Positions 26,881 through 35,699 of a stretch of DNA of 64,000 nt are shown here, one piece after another. Position 1 is the stretch's first letter. Each line of letters begins with the position of its first letter. The stretch is taken from positions 534,420-598,419 of the forward strand of contig NZ_KV467168.1 of NCBI RefSeq assembly GCF_001663775.1, in the 5' to 3' direction. The notes beneath the pieces are model-generated. The model saw nothing but the letters and a program-made list of their open reading frames with translations, had not been told where the DNA came from and did no database searches. Source of the DNA: Arthrobacter sp. B6 (GTDB lineage Bacteria; Actinomycetota; Actinomycetes; Actinomycetales; Micrococcaceae). The position numbers and the translations under genes are program-made.

Positions 26881-27930
26881 CTAGGACGGGCGGCCGGGAA
26901 CCAACACCGCCCTGCCGCGCACTTCGCCCGCCTTTAGACGTTCGTAGACCTCCGGCCCGGATTCGAGGGGATGCGCCTCGAACTCCGTGTGAATTCTTCC
27001 GTTACGCGCCAACGCTACGACCTCCCATAGATCTGGCAACGACCCCCAAAACGGCCTACGCACTGAGGCCTGGAATGCCATCTGACCGACTCCTACTCCG
27101 AGGATCCCAGAACCCGTCCCGATCATTGCGATGTCACCCCCGATCGCAACACTGCGTCGAGCGAGATCAACTGTCGACTGCGCGCAGACCATGTCTAGAA
27201 CGAGGTTGACACCCGCTCCCGCAGTGAGGTCGCGGACACGGTCGGCCGTTGATGGCCCCGCGAGAAGGGTGTGATGGGCACCTACTTCCCGCGCGAGGTC
27301 GAGCTTGTCCTCGCGCGCATCGACGGCGATTACGGTCGTCTCACCAGCCAGAGCCCGTAGGATTTGGACTGCCATGTGCCCTAGTCCCCCGATACCGATT
27401 ACCAGCGCAGTGGAACCGGGAAGCAGACGCGGCATCGAAGTGATGATCGCGTGGTACGAAGTCAGCCCCGCATCCGTCAGCGCAACGGCAGCGACCGGAT
27501 CAAGGTCCCCTAGTGGAACCAGATGACGGGCGGCCGGAACGAGCAAATACTCCGCCATCGCTCCATCGACCATGATTCCCGGTGGCCTAGGTCCGCCAAG
27601 CTGTCGGCAGTAGTTCTCACTGCCGGCGGCGCAGGACGGGCACCTACCGCACCCCCAGGGGCCGTAAACCAAGACAGCCTCGCCTAAGTCGATGCCGGTG
27701 ACGCCACTTCCCACCGCAACTACCTCGCCCGCAGCCTCGTGCCCTAGCGTAAGCGGGAGCGCGCCGTACGTGTAGTCTTCGCGTGACCTGCTCATGAGCC
27801 ATTCGTCGGAGTGACAAACCCCCGCAGCAGTCACTCGAAGCAGCACCTGCCCAGGTCCGGGTACTGGGACATCAACATTCATGATGCGAGGTGGTTCACC
27901 GAGGGTGTGATATCGCAGTGCCCGCATCAA
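26881..27930 (-). CDS. zinc-dependent alcohol dehydrogenase
   Basis: A 349-residue medium-chain dehydrogenase. Catalytic zinc ligands are in GVCHSDE and GHEAAGEV, the structural zinc loop is CGRCPSCAAGSENYC, and the cofactor site is GIGGLGHMAVQ. The start is ATG 27930 or 27927. Its upstream region contains a diverged copy of the esterase leader (28000-28100). It likely interconverts an alcohol and an aldehyde or ketone in the same pathway as the Baeyer-Villiger enzyme, for instance oxidation of the hydroxy acid after lactone opening. That role is inference. Confidence 0.9.
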   Translation of the reverse strand: MMRALRYHTLGEPPRIMNVDVPVPGPGQVLLRVTAAGVCHSDEWLMSRSREDYTYGALPLTLGHEAAGEVVAVGSGVTGIDLGEAVLVYGPWGCGRCPSCAAGSENYCRQLGGPRPPGIMVDGAMAEYLLVPAARHLVPLGDLDPVAAVALTDAGLTSYHAIITSMPRLLPGSTALVIGIGGLGHMAVQILRALAGETTVIAVDAREDKLDLAREVGAHHTLLAGPSTADRVRDLTAGAGVNLVLDMVCAQSTVDLARRSVAIGGDIAMIGTGSGILGVGVGQMAFQASVRRPFWGSLPDLWEVVALARNGRIHTEFEAHPLESGPEVYERLKAGEVRGRAVLVPGRPS

Positions 27931-27999
27931 GCCCCCCTAAATCCATTACGGTGACGGCCTCGCGTTGTTATGGGTGTCGCCGCCGTTTCGTTAGTGGGC

Positions 28000-28100
28000 G
28001 GGACGTTGCCGATGTCGCTTTCGTACCGCAAATAGCCTTGAACTTGGACCACTGGGGCAATCTCCTTTGGACGTGGCGGCTGGACGTCACGTCGAGCTAA
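28000..28100 (-). repeat. diverged copy of the esterase gene leader
   Basis: Positions near 28030-28065 share CTTGAAC, then GACCAC, CAATCTCCTTT and GTCGAGCTA in the same order and spacing as 29371-29445, the ribosome-site and start region of the esterase gene. The copy includes the AAAGGAGATT ribosome site (read leftward) but decays within about ten codons. It lies 100-170 bases upstream of the alcohol dehydrogenase start. Confidence 0.65.
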
Positions 28101-28239
28101 CGTGTGAAACCTGAAATTACGACTGGCTGCATCGGCCAGCAGGATAAAAACAATAGTCAAAAACGCAACGTATTCGGATGAGTCTTGCGCTGAGAGACAA
28201 TTGATGGGATCTGTAAAACCGGGACAGACGGCATGAGGC

Positions 28240-29388
28240 TCAGACGGTTCCAGCGAGGGATTGCTCAGCGGCCTTGAACAAGGCAACCCCGCGCTCATCC
28301 CCAACTGTTACGTTTTGCATCCTGTTCATGACATAGGCCACCGTCATGTTGGAACTGAGGTCATTCGTGACGAATGAACCACCCCACCCGCCCCAGTAGT
28401 ACGTTGAGTCGTTTACCGGAAGGGGAAGTCCGGGGGATCTCAGCGCAAACCCGACACCCCACTTGATGTGCCTACCTGTGACACGATCAACGTTGTCGGC
28501 CTGCAGCGAGAGAACGGCCTCACATGTCTTGCGGGAGAGGAAACGACGCCCGCCTATCTCCCCAGCACTCGACAATACCCGCTGCACCAGCGCGACCGAT
28601 CGGGCGTTGCCGTGCCCGCCTGCGGCGCCTACCTCAGCCCGACGCCACCAATCGGTGTTGGCATCGTCGCCGCCGATTCCTGGGTTCTTGAGAGCACGCA
28701 CCGCGATGCTGTTTTCGTCATCGAAGCCGTAGTGCGCCTCGACGCGCGGGGGCGGGGCGATGTTGGGGCTGATCCGACTGTAGTCCGCCTCGGAAACTAC
28801 AATCTGGAAGTCGGCTCCCAGCGGCTCGGCCAACTCTCTGCGAAAGAAGTCCGGAAGGGTCTGACCTGTAACGCGACGAACAAGCTCTCCGATCAGGAAT
28901 CCGTGCGTGAAGCCGTGGTAACCCGAACCATCTCCCGGGGTCCACCATGGGGCCTGCGCTGCCAAGAGGGAGGTCATCTTTTCAAAGTCACCGAAATCAG
29001 TAGGTCGCAGGGCTTTCTCCCAGCCCGCAAGCCCCGAGGTGTGACTCAGGACATGTCGAACTAGGACACCGTCTTTACCCGCTGCTGCGAATTCCGGCCA
29101 GTAGCGAGCGACCGGCGCATCGAGCTCCAGGGCACCTCGGTCGACCAGCAAGAGTGCAGAGAGTACCGCCATCGTCTTGGTCGTCGACCAAGTGTTCGTT
29201 ATCGTGTCGCGTTCCCAGGGGCGTCCTTGCTCCTCGTCTGCCACTCCCGCCCACAGATCGACGACGAGTTCACCCTCTACGGCGACGGCCACCGAGGCGC
29301 CGACCTCCAAGCCCTTCTCAAAGTTTTTTTCGAACGCTTCACGAACAGCCTCGAACTTTGTAGCGCACATACCTTGAACTGCGACCAC
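28240..29388 (-). CDS. beta-lactamase-fold esterase (family VIII type)
   Basis: A 382-residue serine hydrolase of the class C beta-lactamase/EstB fold, with the nucleophile motif Ser68-Thr-Thr-Lys71 and the Tyr157 region GYHGFTHG. No signal peptide, so a cytoplasmic esterase rather than an antibiotic resistance enzyme. The GTG at 29388 sits 8 bases after GGAGAT; ATG 29370 is an alternative. Next to a Baeyer-Villiger monooxygenase it is a good candidate for the lactone- or ester-hydrolysing step. Promoter and operator site E lie about 310 bases upstream. Confidence 0.85.
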   Translation of the reverse strand: MVAVQGMCATKFEAVREAFEKNFEKGLEVGASVAVAVEGELVVDLWAGVADEEQGRPWERDTITNTWSTTKTMAVLSALLLVDRGALELDAPVARYWPEFAAAGKDGVLVRHVLSHTSGLAGWEKALRPTDFGDFEKMTSLLAAQAPWWTPGDGSGYHGFTHGFLIGELVRRVTGQTLPDFFRRELAEPLGADFQIVVSEADYSRISPNIAPPPRVEAHYGFDDENSIAVRALKNPGIGGDDANTDWWRRAEVGAAGGHGNARSVALVQRVLSSAGEIGGRRFLSRKTCEAVLSLQADNVDRVTGRHIKWGVGFALRSPGLPLPVNDSTYYWGGWGGSFVTNDLSSNMTVAYVMNRMQNVTVGDERGVALFKAAEQSLAGTV

Positions 29389-29699
29389 TTGGTCAATCTC
29401 CTTTGCATTCTTGGCAACTCGACGTGCGGTCGAGCTACACCCGGACCTGCAATGACCTCCTCAGACGGGGCAGTCAATTTCCTCCACGTCAGAGTCTTAC
29501 CTCAGCAGGCGGGCTGATAGCCGGCGACTGCCGGGCCCGCACTGGCGCGAAACTCGAGACATCGCAGCAGAAGCCCCTGTCAGGTGTACGGGACCGTCGG
29601 ATTTTTTCGCGGCTCGGATCTCACTCCTCGCGCTAATCGTCCGCGAGGCTAGGATCCCCAGACCGCGCGAACACCCTGCTGGAACGTTTATCCTAGCCA
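29389..29699 (-). other. long leader region of the esterase transcript, no gene recognised
   Basis: About 310 bases separate the promoter at 29700-29728 from the esterase start. A weak open frame (29497-29700) would begin inside the -10 element and is not credible. The ribosome-site end of this leader is duplicated at 28000-28100. Confidence 0.4.
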
Positions 29700-29728
29700 A
29701 ACATATTCGTTAGCGAACGCTATGTCAA
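29700..29728 (-). promoter_or_regulatory. promoter with operator site E (TAGCGAACGCTA) inside the spacer
   Basis: Read leftward: perfect -35 TTGACA (29723-29728), exactly 17 bases, -10 TATGTT (29700-29705). The palindrome TAGCGAACGCTA at 29711-29722 lies entirely between them. It is the clearest of the shared promoter-operator units and would drive the esterase gene. Confidence 0.7.
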
Positions 29729-29982
29729 TGTTGCTTTCCCGTTGCCCTGGTACACAATAGTTCGCCCACAAGCCTCATGCCGCTGCATGAAGAAGGTTGA
29801 TCTTGAAGAAGTCAACCGACTCCCGGTCTCAACAGCGCGCACCTTCGCCATCGGCAATTAAGGATGAGGGCCTTCTCTTCATGACACGGAGCCGGTCACG
29901 CGGGGCGCGTTCTGCTTCATTCGGTAGGAGATCGTCAGATCGTGATCGAGGTCCTGGGTGGGGTTAGCGCTTCCCGATGAGC
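29729..29982. other. intergenic sequence, nothing recognised
   Basis: About 250 bases between promoter E and the monooxygenase stop. A 24-codon frame at 29785 exists but has no support. Confidence 0.35.
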
Positions 29983-31605
29983 TCATGCGAAGGTGACGCC
30001 TCTGTAGCCGTCGTCTGCGACTTCGCGCGCCCTGCGCCTGTACTCAGGGTGGGGGTCCGGACTCAAAAGGAAGTGGTTCGCCTTCCCTGGAATATTGCCG
30101 CCGTTGTACCAAGCGGAGGCTTGAGTACTGCCGTGTTTTCCGCCTCCAGCGGTTTCGTAGACGTGAGCGGTGTAGGCATCAGCCGCCTCGGGAGTGGGTT
30201 CAATCCACTTGCTTCCCTTCTGCTCGGTGAAATTGATTAGGTCGGAGATCCAATCGACATGCATTTCGCTCGATCGAGGGACGTTGCCGCGGGTCCCGTG
30301 CGGGCCGCCGGCAATGAGCAGATTTGGGAAGCCAGGTACCATCACCCCGAGGAGGGTGCGTGGGCCGTCCTTCCAGGCATCCGCAAGGGACAGCCCCTCG
30401 CGGCCATGGATGTTCATCCTAAGCAGGGCACCAGTACCAGCGTCGAATCCGGTGGCGAGGACGATGATGTCGAACTCATGGTGACCTTTCACTGTATTGA
30501 GCCCTTGCTCAGTGAAGGTCACGATTGGATCAGCACGCATATCGACCAAAGAGACATTCTCACGGTTGAAAGCCTCGAAGTAGCCAGCCTCAAAAGGAGG
30601 TCGTTTCCCCCCGAACCCATGGTCCTTTGGGATCAGCCGCTCAGCTACGGAAGGGTCGTTTACCAAGGACCGGATTTTCTTTTCGAGGAACTCGGTGAAC
30701 ATGGTGTTAGCTTTGGAATCCAGTTCGGTGTCCCTGAAGTTTTCGGTAATTTTTCGCAATCCGGGGGAGTTCCAAAGCGCCTCGTACTTCTCCAGACGCT
30801 CTTCCTCGGTGACATCGAAGGCGCTCCGGGGGTCGGCGTCGTGCGGAAGGCCGCTCTTATTCTGCGACACCTTTTCGTAGATAGCGGGATACGTCGCCTT
30901 GATCTCCGCCATCTCCTCGGCACTGATAGGCCGGTTGTTCAGCGGGGTGGCCCAGTTGGGTGTGCGCTGGAAAACGGTCAGGGTTTCAACTTCACCAGCG
31001 ATAACGGGGACGATCTGGACGCCGCTGGCTCCGGTGCCAATGACAGCAACCTTTTTCCCCTTGAAGGAAACAGGTGTTTGCGGCCATCGACCTGTATGGT
31101 GCATTTCCCCGCGGAACAGCTCGTGATTGGGGATATCGGGGGTGAAGGGAGCGGACAAAATCCCTACGGCAGACACTAGGTACTTTGTGAGGACGCTCTC
31201 GCCCGTGCCCAGCGTCACCGTCCACAAAGCTGTGTCTTCATCAAAAAACGCCCCTACGACACGAGTGTTCGAGTGAATCAGCGGCCGCAGGCTTTGCCGG
31301 TCAACCACATAGTTCAGATACTGCTCGATTTCCGGCTGACTTGCGAAAAGTTCTTTCCAGTCCCACTCCTGCAGCAACTGCTCGTCGAAAAAGTAGCCGT
31401 AGCTATAGCTTTCAGAGTCGAAACGCGCTCCGGGATAACGATTCCAGAACCAGGTGCCCCCCACGCCGGCTCCGTCCTCGTATAAGGCTACCGAGAGGCC
31501 CATCTCCTTCAGGCGATGGAGCTGATAGATGCCTGTTATACCGGCACCCACGACAACAGCATCCAGTGCTGCAGGCGAATCTTGCGCAATGCTTCTTTTT
31601 GACAC
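29983..31605 (-). CDS. Baeyer-Villiger monooxygenase (cyclic ketone type)
   Basis: A 540-residue flavoprotein with two dinucleotide-binding motifs (GAGITG at 20-25; GTGASG at 190-195) and the class fingerprint FRGEMHHTGRWP at 164-175. GGTWFWNRYPGARFD and the length match cyclohexanone/cyclopentanone monooxygenases. It inserts one oxygen atom from O2 next to a ketone carbonyl, using NADPH, giving an ester or lactone. GTG 31605 follows AGGAG. Genes for ketone formation and lactone hydrolysis lie alongside. The natural ketone cannot be read from the sequence. Confidence 0.92.
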   Translation of the reverse strand: MSKRSIAQDSPAALDAVVVGAGITGIYQLHRLKEMGLSVALYEDGAGVGGTWFWNRYPGARFDSESYSYGYFFDEQLLQEWDWKELFASQPEIEQYLNYVVDRQSLRPLIHSNTRVVGAFFDEDTALWTVTLGTGESVLTKYLVSAVGILSAPFTPDIPNHELFRGEMHHTGRWPQTPVSFKGKKVAVIGTGASGVQIVPVIAGEVETLTVFQRTPNWATPLNNRPISAEEMAEIKATYPAIYEKVSQNKSGLPHDADPRSAFDVTEEERLEKYEALWNSPGLRKITENFRDTELDSKANTMFTEFLEKKIRSLVNDPSVAERLIPKDHGFGGKRPPFEAGYFEAFNRENVSLVDMRADPIVTFTEQGLNTVKGHHEFDIIVLATGFDAGTGALLRMNIHGREGLSLADAWKDGPRTLLGVMVPGFPNLLIAGGPHGTRGNVPRSSEMHVDWISDLINFTEQKGSKWIEPTPEAADAYTAHVYETAGGGKHGSTQASAWYNGGNIPGKANHFLLSPDPHPEYRRRAREVADDGYRGVTFA

Positions 31606-31754
31606 GAAATAACTCCTATTTACACTGATTCGAGTTCTTGCACGGCTACACGTTGTGCGACTTGTCCCTCGTTGTCCCTTTGGCAGAAGTCAGGGCAATC
31701 GCAGGGACCTGGAGGCCGGAGTTGCAGCAGATACGGTCCGCATTTGTTCACGAT

Positions 31755-31779
31755 GTCTTCGCCTTTGCCAGGCGAAGAC
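31755..31779. other. strong hairpin, 10-bp perfect stem
   Basis: GTCTTCGCCT, loop TTGCC, AGGCGAAGAC. It lies between the monooxygenase start and an IS3-type remnant. No T-run follows on either side, so it is not a standard intrinsic terminator. It may be an operator or an old IS feature. Confidence 0.5.
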
Positions 31780-31814
31780 TCATGACTCGTCTTGCACTAG
31801 GGCCATGCCCGCCT

Positions 31815-32015
31815 GTTTCATATATGAAATTGCATGTCACACTGAAATCTGCTGCAGAAAATATCCTTGCGCGCAGGCGGTGGCTCACCTGGCAGGAACT
31901 GCGCCTCGCCATCACGACTTGGATCGAAAGGACCTACCAACGGCGGCGATGGATGGCTGCTGGGAAAACTCACGCCTATTGAATCTAAAACAATCAACTG
32001 GACTGCGCTCACAGC
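31815..32015 (+). pseudogene. C-terminal remnant of an IS3-family transposase
   Basis: The frame reads KLHVTLKSAAENILARRRW, LTWQELRLAITTWIERTYQR, then with a frameshift LLGKLTPIES. This is the end of an IS3-group OrfB (typically TLK.E...R..A...I..WIE..YNRRR...LG.LTP.E). Only about 65 codons remain. It borders the TRAP gene cluster and may mark its insertion point. Confidence 0.65.
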
Positions 32016-32171
32016 GGCCTAAGAAACCCCGAGTCAACAAAAGCCGGGGCAGGCCCCTTCTCCAGAAGTATCCAGAGGCCGCACGTGCACAACCATGCTG
32101 CACTCAGCGGGACGGCTCCACCGCCACCGACGCGTATCATTCGATTCATTTAGCCATCCGCCCTCTGATAA

Positions 32172-33428
32172 CTATGCGCCCGGACGGTAGCCCTGCACGG
32201 TCTTTGTCACATGGTCAACGAATGCGCTCAGGTCAGGCTCGCCCTCGTACCAGGCATGGAAGTCCTTCAGGCCGACCTTTGCGGCGTCGGTGTCTTCCAG
32301 AAGCGCTACCCAGTCGGCCTTTGCGTCGTTAATGCGTTTCTCGAAAGACGTCCCATCGACGAGATTTGAGCCGTAGAAGTCGCGGATCAGTTCTTGATTC
32401 GCGTTAGAGAGCTTGTCCGACTCATCCTTCGACAGCTCGGTGAAGGTGCCCTTCCCGAGCGAGTAGCTCAACCAGCTAAGTTCATTGTCGAGGGAGGCTG
32501 GGACAAAAGTCTTATAAGTCATGTCGAAAAGGAGCTGCTGAGCGGCGAGGGGCAACCTACTGAACGAGGGCCCGGCAAGAATGGGGGCATTACCGCCTAC
32601 GAACGCAGTTTCACCCGCGGGGATAATCACGTTCGGTGCCTGCTCAAGCCAAGAGAATTCGGCAACAGTCGCGATGCCTCCAGATGTGCAGTCTATGACG
32701 CCGCGCTGCAGGCCTTCATACACATCGGCAAAGCTCATAGAAACTGGGACTCCTCCCAAGGCCTCAATCTGGCGGTGCATGTGCGTGCCCGCAACCCGCA
32801 CCTGGGCACCTCTCAGATCTTCGCGAGGAGAATTGCAGGCCACCACTGGCGAGCCTCCACCAGACAGCGCCGGGACGATAACAGTCAGGCCCTGACCTTC
32901 CAATTCAGCGATCAGTTCAGGAGTACCCCAAGCCGTTTCGATCAATGAACCCTTTAGTGCCATTTCTCCAACGGCGGGCCGAGAATCTCGGACTAATGTG
33001 GTTGTGGGCATCTCGTTGCTCACCGGAAAATCCTGCGGCTGGCTCCCCGTGAGGAGGCGGGACATGTCAATTCTCCCGTCCAGGAGAGCTTCATCAACGT
33101 CCAGGGGAGGAGCTATCGAATGATTCCAAGCGATCTCGATCTCAATATTTCCGCCGGAGTACTCCTCAACCAATGCTTTGAAGTTGACTTCAGCTTCGCC
33201 CAGCGGCGAGAGCTCCGACGCCGCATTCGATTGAAAAATCAGCTTGACAGGGTCCATATCGGCCAAGGCCTCTTGCCACACCGCCGCGGACGCGCCCGCA
33301 GCAACTCCTTCGCCGGTTCCCGCCGCCGCTGCTCCGAGACCTGAATCCGTTGAGCATCCGGTGAAGGCAAGCCCCAGGAGCACAAAGCCCGTGAGTGCGG
33401 CAGATTGTTTGATCAAGTTTTTAGGCAC
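32172..33428 (-). CDS. dctP: TRAP transporter solute-binding lipoprotein (DctP type)
   Basis: A 418-residue exported binding protein. It begins at GTG 33428 behind AAAGGAAT, with a signal peptide ending LAFTGCST, a lipobox with Cys as the lipidation site. The rest has the DctP fold (RVAGTHMHRQIEALGGVPVSMSFADVYEGLQRGVIDCTSGG). It captures an anionic substrate outside the cell for DctQ/DctM. It is divergent from dctQM, unlike the common single operon, with operator-like site F in between. Confidence 0.9.
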   Translation of the reverse strand: MPKNLIKQSAALTGFVLLGLAFTGCSTDSGLGAAAAGTGEGVAAGASAAVWQEALADMDPVKLIFQSNAASELSPLGEAEVNFKALVEEYSGGNIEIEIAWNHSIAPPLDVDEALLDGRIDMSRLLTGSQPQDFPVSNEMPTTTLVRDSRPAVGEMALKGSLIETAWGTPELIAELEGQGLTVIVPALSGGGSPVVACNSPREDLRGAQVRVAGTHMHRQIEALGGVPVSMSFADVYEGLQRGVIDCTSGGIATVAEFSWLEQAPNVIIPAGETAFVGGNAPILAGPSFSRLPLAAQQLLFDMTYKTFVPASLDNELSWLSYSLGKGTFTELSKDESDKLSNANQELIRDFYGSNLVDGTSFEKRINDAKADWVALLEDTDAAKVGLKDFHAWYEGEPDLSAFVDHVTKTVQGYRPGA

Positions 33429-33485
33429 GTGATTCCTTTCGATTGATCTCTCGCTTCCCGCTATGGAAGCATGACCGCCGCTGTA

Positions 33486-33497
33486 TATCAAGCGCTA
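33486..33497. promoter_or_regulatory. operator-like site F (TATCAAGCGCTA)
   Basis: Differs from site D by one base (A for G). It lies between divergent dctP and dctQM, about 60 bases upstream of dctP and 110 upstream of dctQ. Read leftward, TATACA follows closely and could be a -10. It is the weakest of the six copies. Confidence 0.4.
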
Positions 33498-33608
33498 GAT
33501 CATCTGATCTTCGACCGTGGACAAGTGCGTCACCAGCTAGTAGAGTCCCGGTTCAACGCCGCGATGCATGTAGCTATCGATAAATAAAACACGCTGAAAG
33601 GGTCAAGG

Positions 33609-34169
33609 ATGACCACAGTGCATGGACAAGCCAAGCCGTCTAGCGCCGGAAAAAGTTCTCAGAAATCTAGATTCGCCGGAACTTTCGGTGCCGTTCTCAC
33701 CATGGTTGGCGTTCTCGCTCTCCTGGTACTCATGACTCAAACGATCTTAAGTGTGGGGGCTCGGCACCTCTTCAGCACTCCTCTTCCAGCCACTACAGAG
33801 TGGGCTCAGTTTTGGTACCTTCCGTTGATAGTTTTTGTTGGGGCCCTAGTAGCGCAGTTCAGAAATGAACACATCGAGGCCACGCTCTTGTACGAAAAGT
33901 TGCAGCCAGGCCAGCAACGCGAATACCGAGTCTTCGGCAACGCACTGAGCGCCACAACCTGCCTCCTGCTCACATACTTCAGCGTCTTGCAAACTCAGCG
34001 TGCGTATTCCATTGGATTAAAAGCTGGCTTCACAGACATCCAGGTTTGGCCCGTATTAGCAATCATGACTGCCGTCTTCGCAAGCCTCGCCTTCCTGTGG
34101 GGCAGAGAAGCCTTCCGGGACATCGCAAGCACCACTTCTTTCAGCCGGAAGGAACTCGAAAGTGTTTGA
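33609..34169 (+). CDS. dctQ: TRAP transporter small permease (DctQ type)
   Basis: A 186-residue protein with four hydrophobic segments and the DctQ landmark PATTEWAQFWYLPLIVFVGA. It partners the large permease DctM. Its 3' end overlaps dctM by 8 bases. Confidence 0.88.
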   Translation: MTTVHGQAKPSSAGKSSQKSRFAGTFGAVLTMVGVLALLVLMTQTILSVGARHLFSTPLPATTEWAQFWYLPLIVFVGALVAQFRNEHIEATLLYEKLQPGQQREYRVFGNALSATTCLLLTYFSVLQTQRAYSIGLKAGFTDIQVWPVLAIMTAVFASLAFLWGREAFRDIASTTSFSRKELESV

Positions 34170-35679
34170 CCTGCAAAAAAGCATTCCCCCGAATCCGCTA
34201 GTCGCGGAGGCGGTAACACCGAGTATCGGGAAGGCGCCGGCCAAACGATTCCCCGCGTGGTTTGTCCGCGGCATATCAGCCTCCCTGGTGATCGCCCCCG
34301 TAATTATCGTGTTCGTCGCGGACACTCGGGAAGCGGTCGGAGTGGCAGCTATTGCCCTCATGATCGTATTAATGTTCTTGAAGGTCCCCGTCTTCTTTGC
34401 CCTGGCAGTCCCGGGATTCCTGGGCCTCTACGCACTCAATGGCTCTCTCGCGGTCGAGAACGCGATGCGAACTATTCCCTACGGGTCCGTCGCGCAGTGG
34501 AGCCTCACCGTCATCCCGCTGTTCGTACTGATGGGTGCACTCTTCGCCGAATCGGGGCTAACGACCAGAATATTCTTGGCTGCCCGCCATTGGCTGGGTT
34601 GGCTTCCGGGCGGACTCGCCGTGGGAACAAACGTCGCCGGGGCCGGACTTGCAGCCGTGAGCGGCTCGACTGTGGCGACAACGTACGCGATCGGAAAGGT
34701 CGCTATTCCGGAGATGCTCAAAGCCGGGTATAGCAAGCATCTGGCCGTTGGCGCAGTGGCGGTGTCAAGCCTTCCAGGGCAGCTCATTCCACCGAGCATC
34801 CTGCTGATGATTTACGCGGGCATCGCGGAGGTGCCAATTGGCCCGCAGCTCATGGCCGGAATCCTCCCAGGGGTGCTCATCACAGCCGTCATGATCATCA
34901 CCATCATTGTGGTGACATCACTGTTCCCAAAGATGGTCGGTAAGGACACGGTCGGCGCGAAAAAGGCTGCCGGGGAAGGATGGGGGGCGCGTTTTCGCTC
35001 TCTTGGTGGCACCTGGCCGCTACCAGTGATCCTTTTCGTCACAGTTTTCGGAATCTATACGGGCATATTCACGGCGACAGAGTCTGGGGCATTTGCGGCG
35101 CTGGCCTCTATCATCGTCTGCTTTGTTTTTCGACGCGGGGACAAGCCACTCCAGCGGATTTACAATGCTGCTGCCGGAACGGTTTCAACATGCGGTGCGA
35201 TGTTCCTTCTGCTGATCGGTTCATACGTACTATCTCAACTCGTCGCCGTGACAGGGCTGGGCAGGGCTTTCTCAACGTGGGTTATTGAACTCGGTCTGGG
35301 ACCAATTGAGTTCCTATTGGTGCTTACAGTGATTTATCTGATCATGGGCACGGCAATGGACTCGCTCGCAATTCTTCTTCTTACCGTCCCCCTCCTTCTG
35401 CCTACCCTGATTGCACTAGACATCCCCCTGATCTGGTTTGGGATCTTCGTGGTCATCCTGGGAGAGATCGCAGTTCTATCCCCCCCCGTAGGGCTACTAT
35501 CCTTCATCATTCATTCCATGGTGAAAAATGAACGCACGCTCAGCGGTGAGAAGATCACGCTTGGCGACGTATTTAACTCAATCCTTATGTTCTTCCCGTC
35601 GATTCTCCTGACGATCCTGCTTTTGATCCTGTACCCCGATATCGTGCTCTGGATTCCGAACGCTATGGAAGGCCAGTGA
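34162..35679 (+). CDS. dctM: TRAP transporter large permease (DctM type)
   Basis: A 505-residue membrane protein with 12 or more hydrophobic helices and family motifs (VPVFFALAVPGFLGL, AVSGSTVATTYAIGKVAIPEM, LPGQLIPPSILLMIYAGIAE). It forms the sodium-coupled transport channel. GTG 34162 lies within the dctQ end. TRAP systems import organic acids; its place in the operator group suggests uptake of the growth substrate or an acidic intermediate. Confidence 0.92.
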   Translation: MFDLQKSIPPNPLVAEAVTPSIGKAPAKRFPAWFVRGISASLVIAPVIIVFVADTREAVGVAAIALMIVLMFLKVPVFFALAVPGFLGLYALNGSLAVENAMRTIPYGSVAQWSLTVIPLFVLMGALFAESGLTTRIFLAARHWLGWLPGGLAVGTNVAGAGLAAVSGSTVATTYAIGKVAIPEMLKAGYSKHLAVGAVAVSSLPGQLIPPSILLMIYAGIAEVPIGPQLMAGILPGVLITAVMIITIIVVTSLFPKMVGKDTVGAKKAAGEGWGARFRSLGGTWPLPVILFVTVFGIYTGIFTATESGAFAALASIIVCFVFRRGDKPLQRIYNAAAGTVSTCGAMFLLLIGSYVLSQLVAVTGLGRAFSTWVIELGLGPIEFLLVLTVIYLIMGTAMDSLAILLLTVPLLLPTLIALDIPLIWFGIFVVILGEIAVLSPPVGLLSFIIHSMVKNERTLSGEKITLGDVFNSILMFFPSILLTILLLILYPDIVLWIPNAMEGQ

Positions 35680-35699
35680 CGATCGCGATTCGGTCCAGG

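Noticed and set aside
28240..29388. Antibiotic resistance beta-lactamase
   Set aside because: The SxxK/GYHG pattern, lack of signal peptide and catabolic context fit a family VIII esterase.
29497..29700. 67-codon leader peptide in front of the esterase
   Set aside because: Its start would lie inside the -10 element of the best promoter there.
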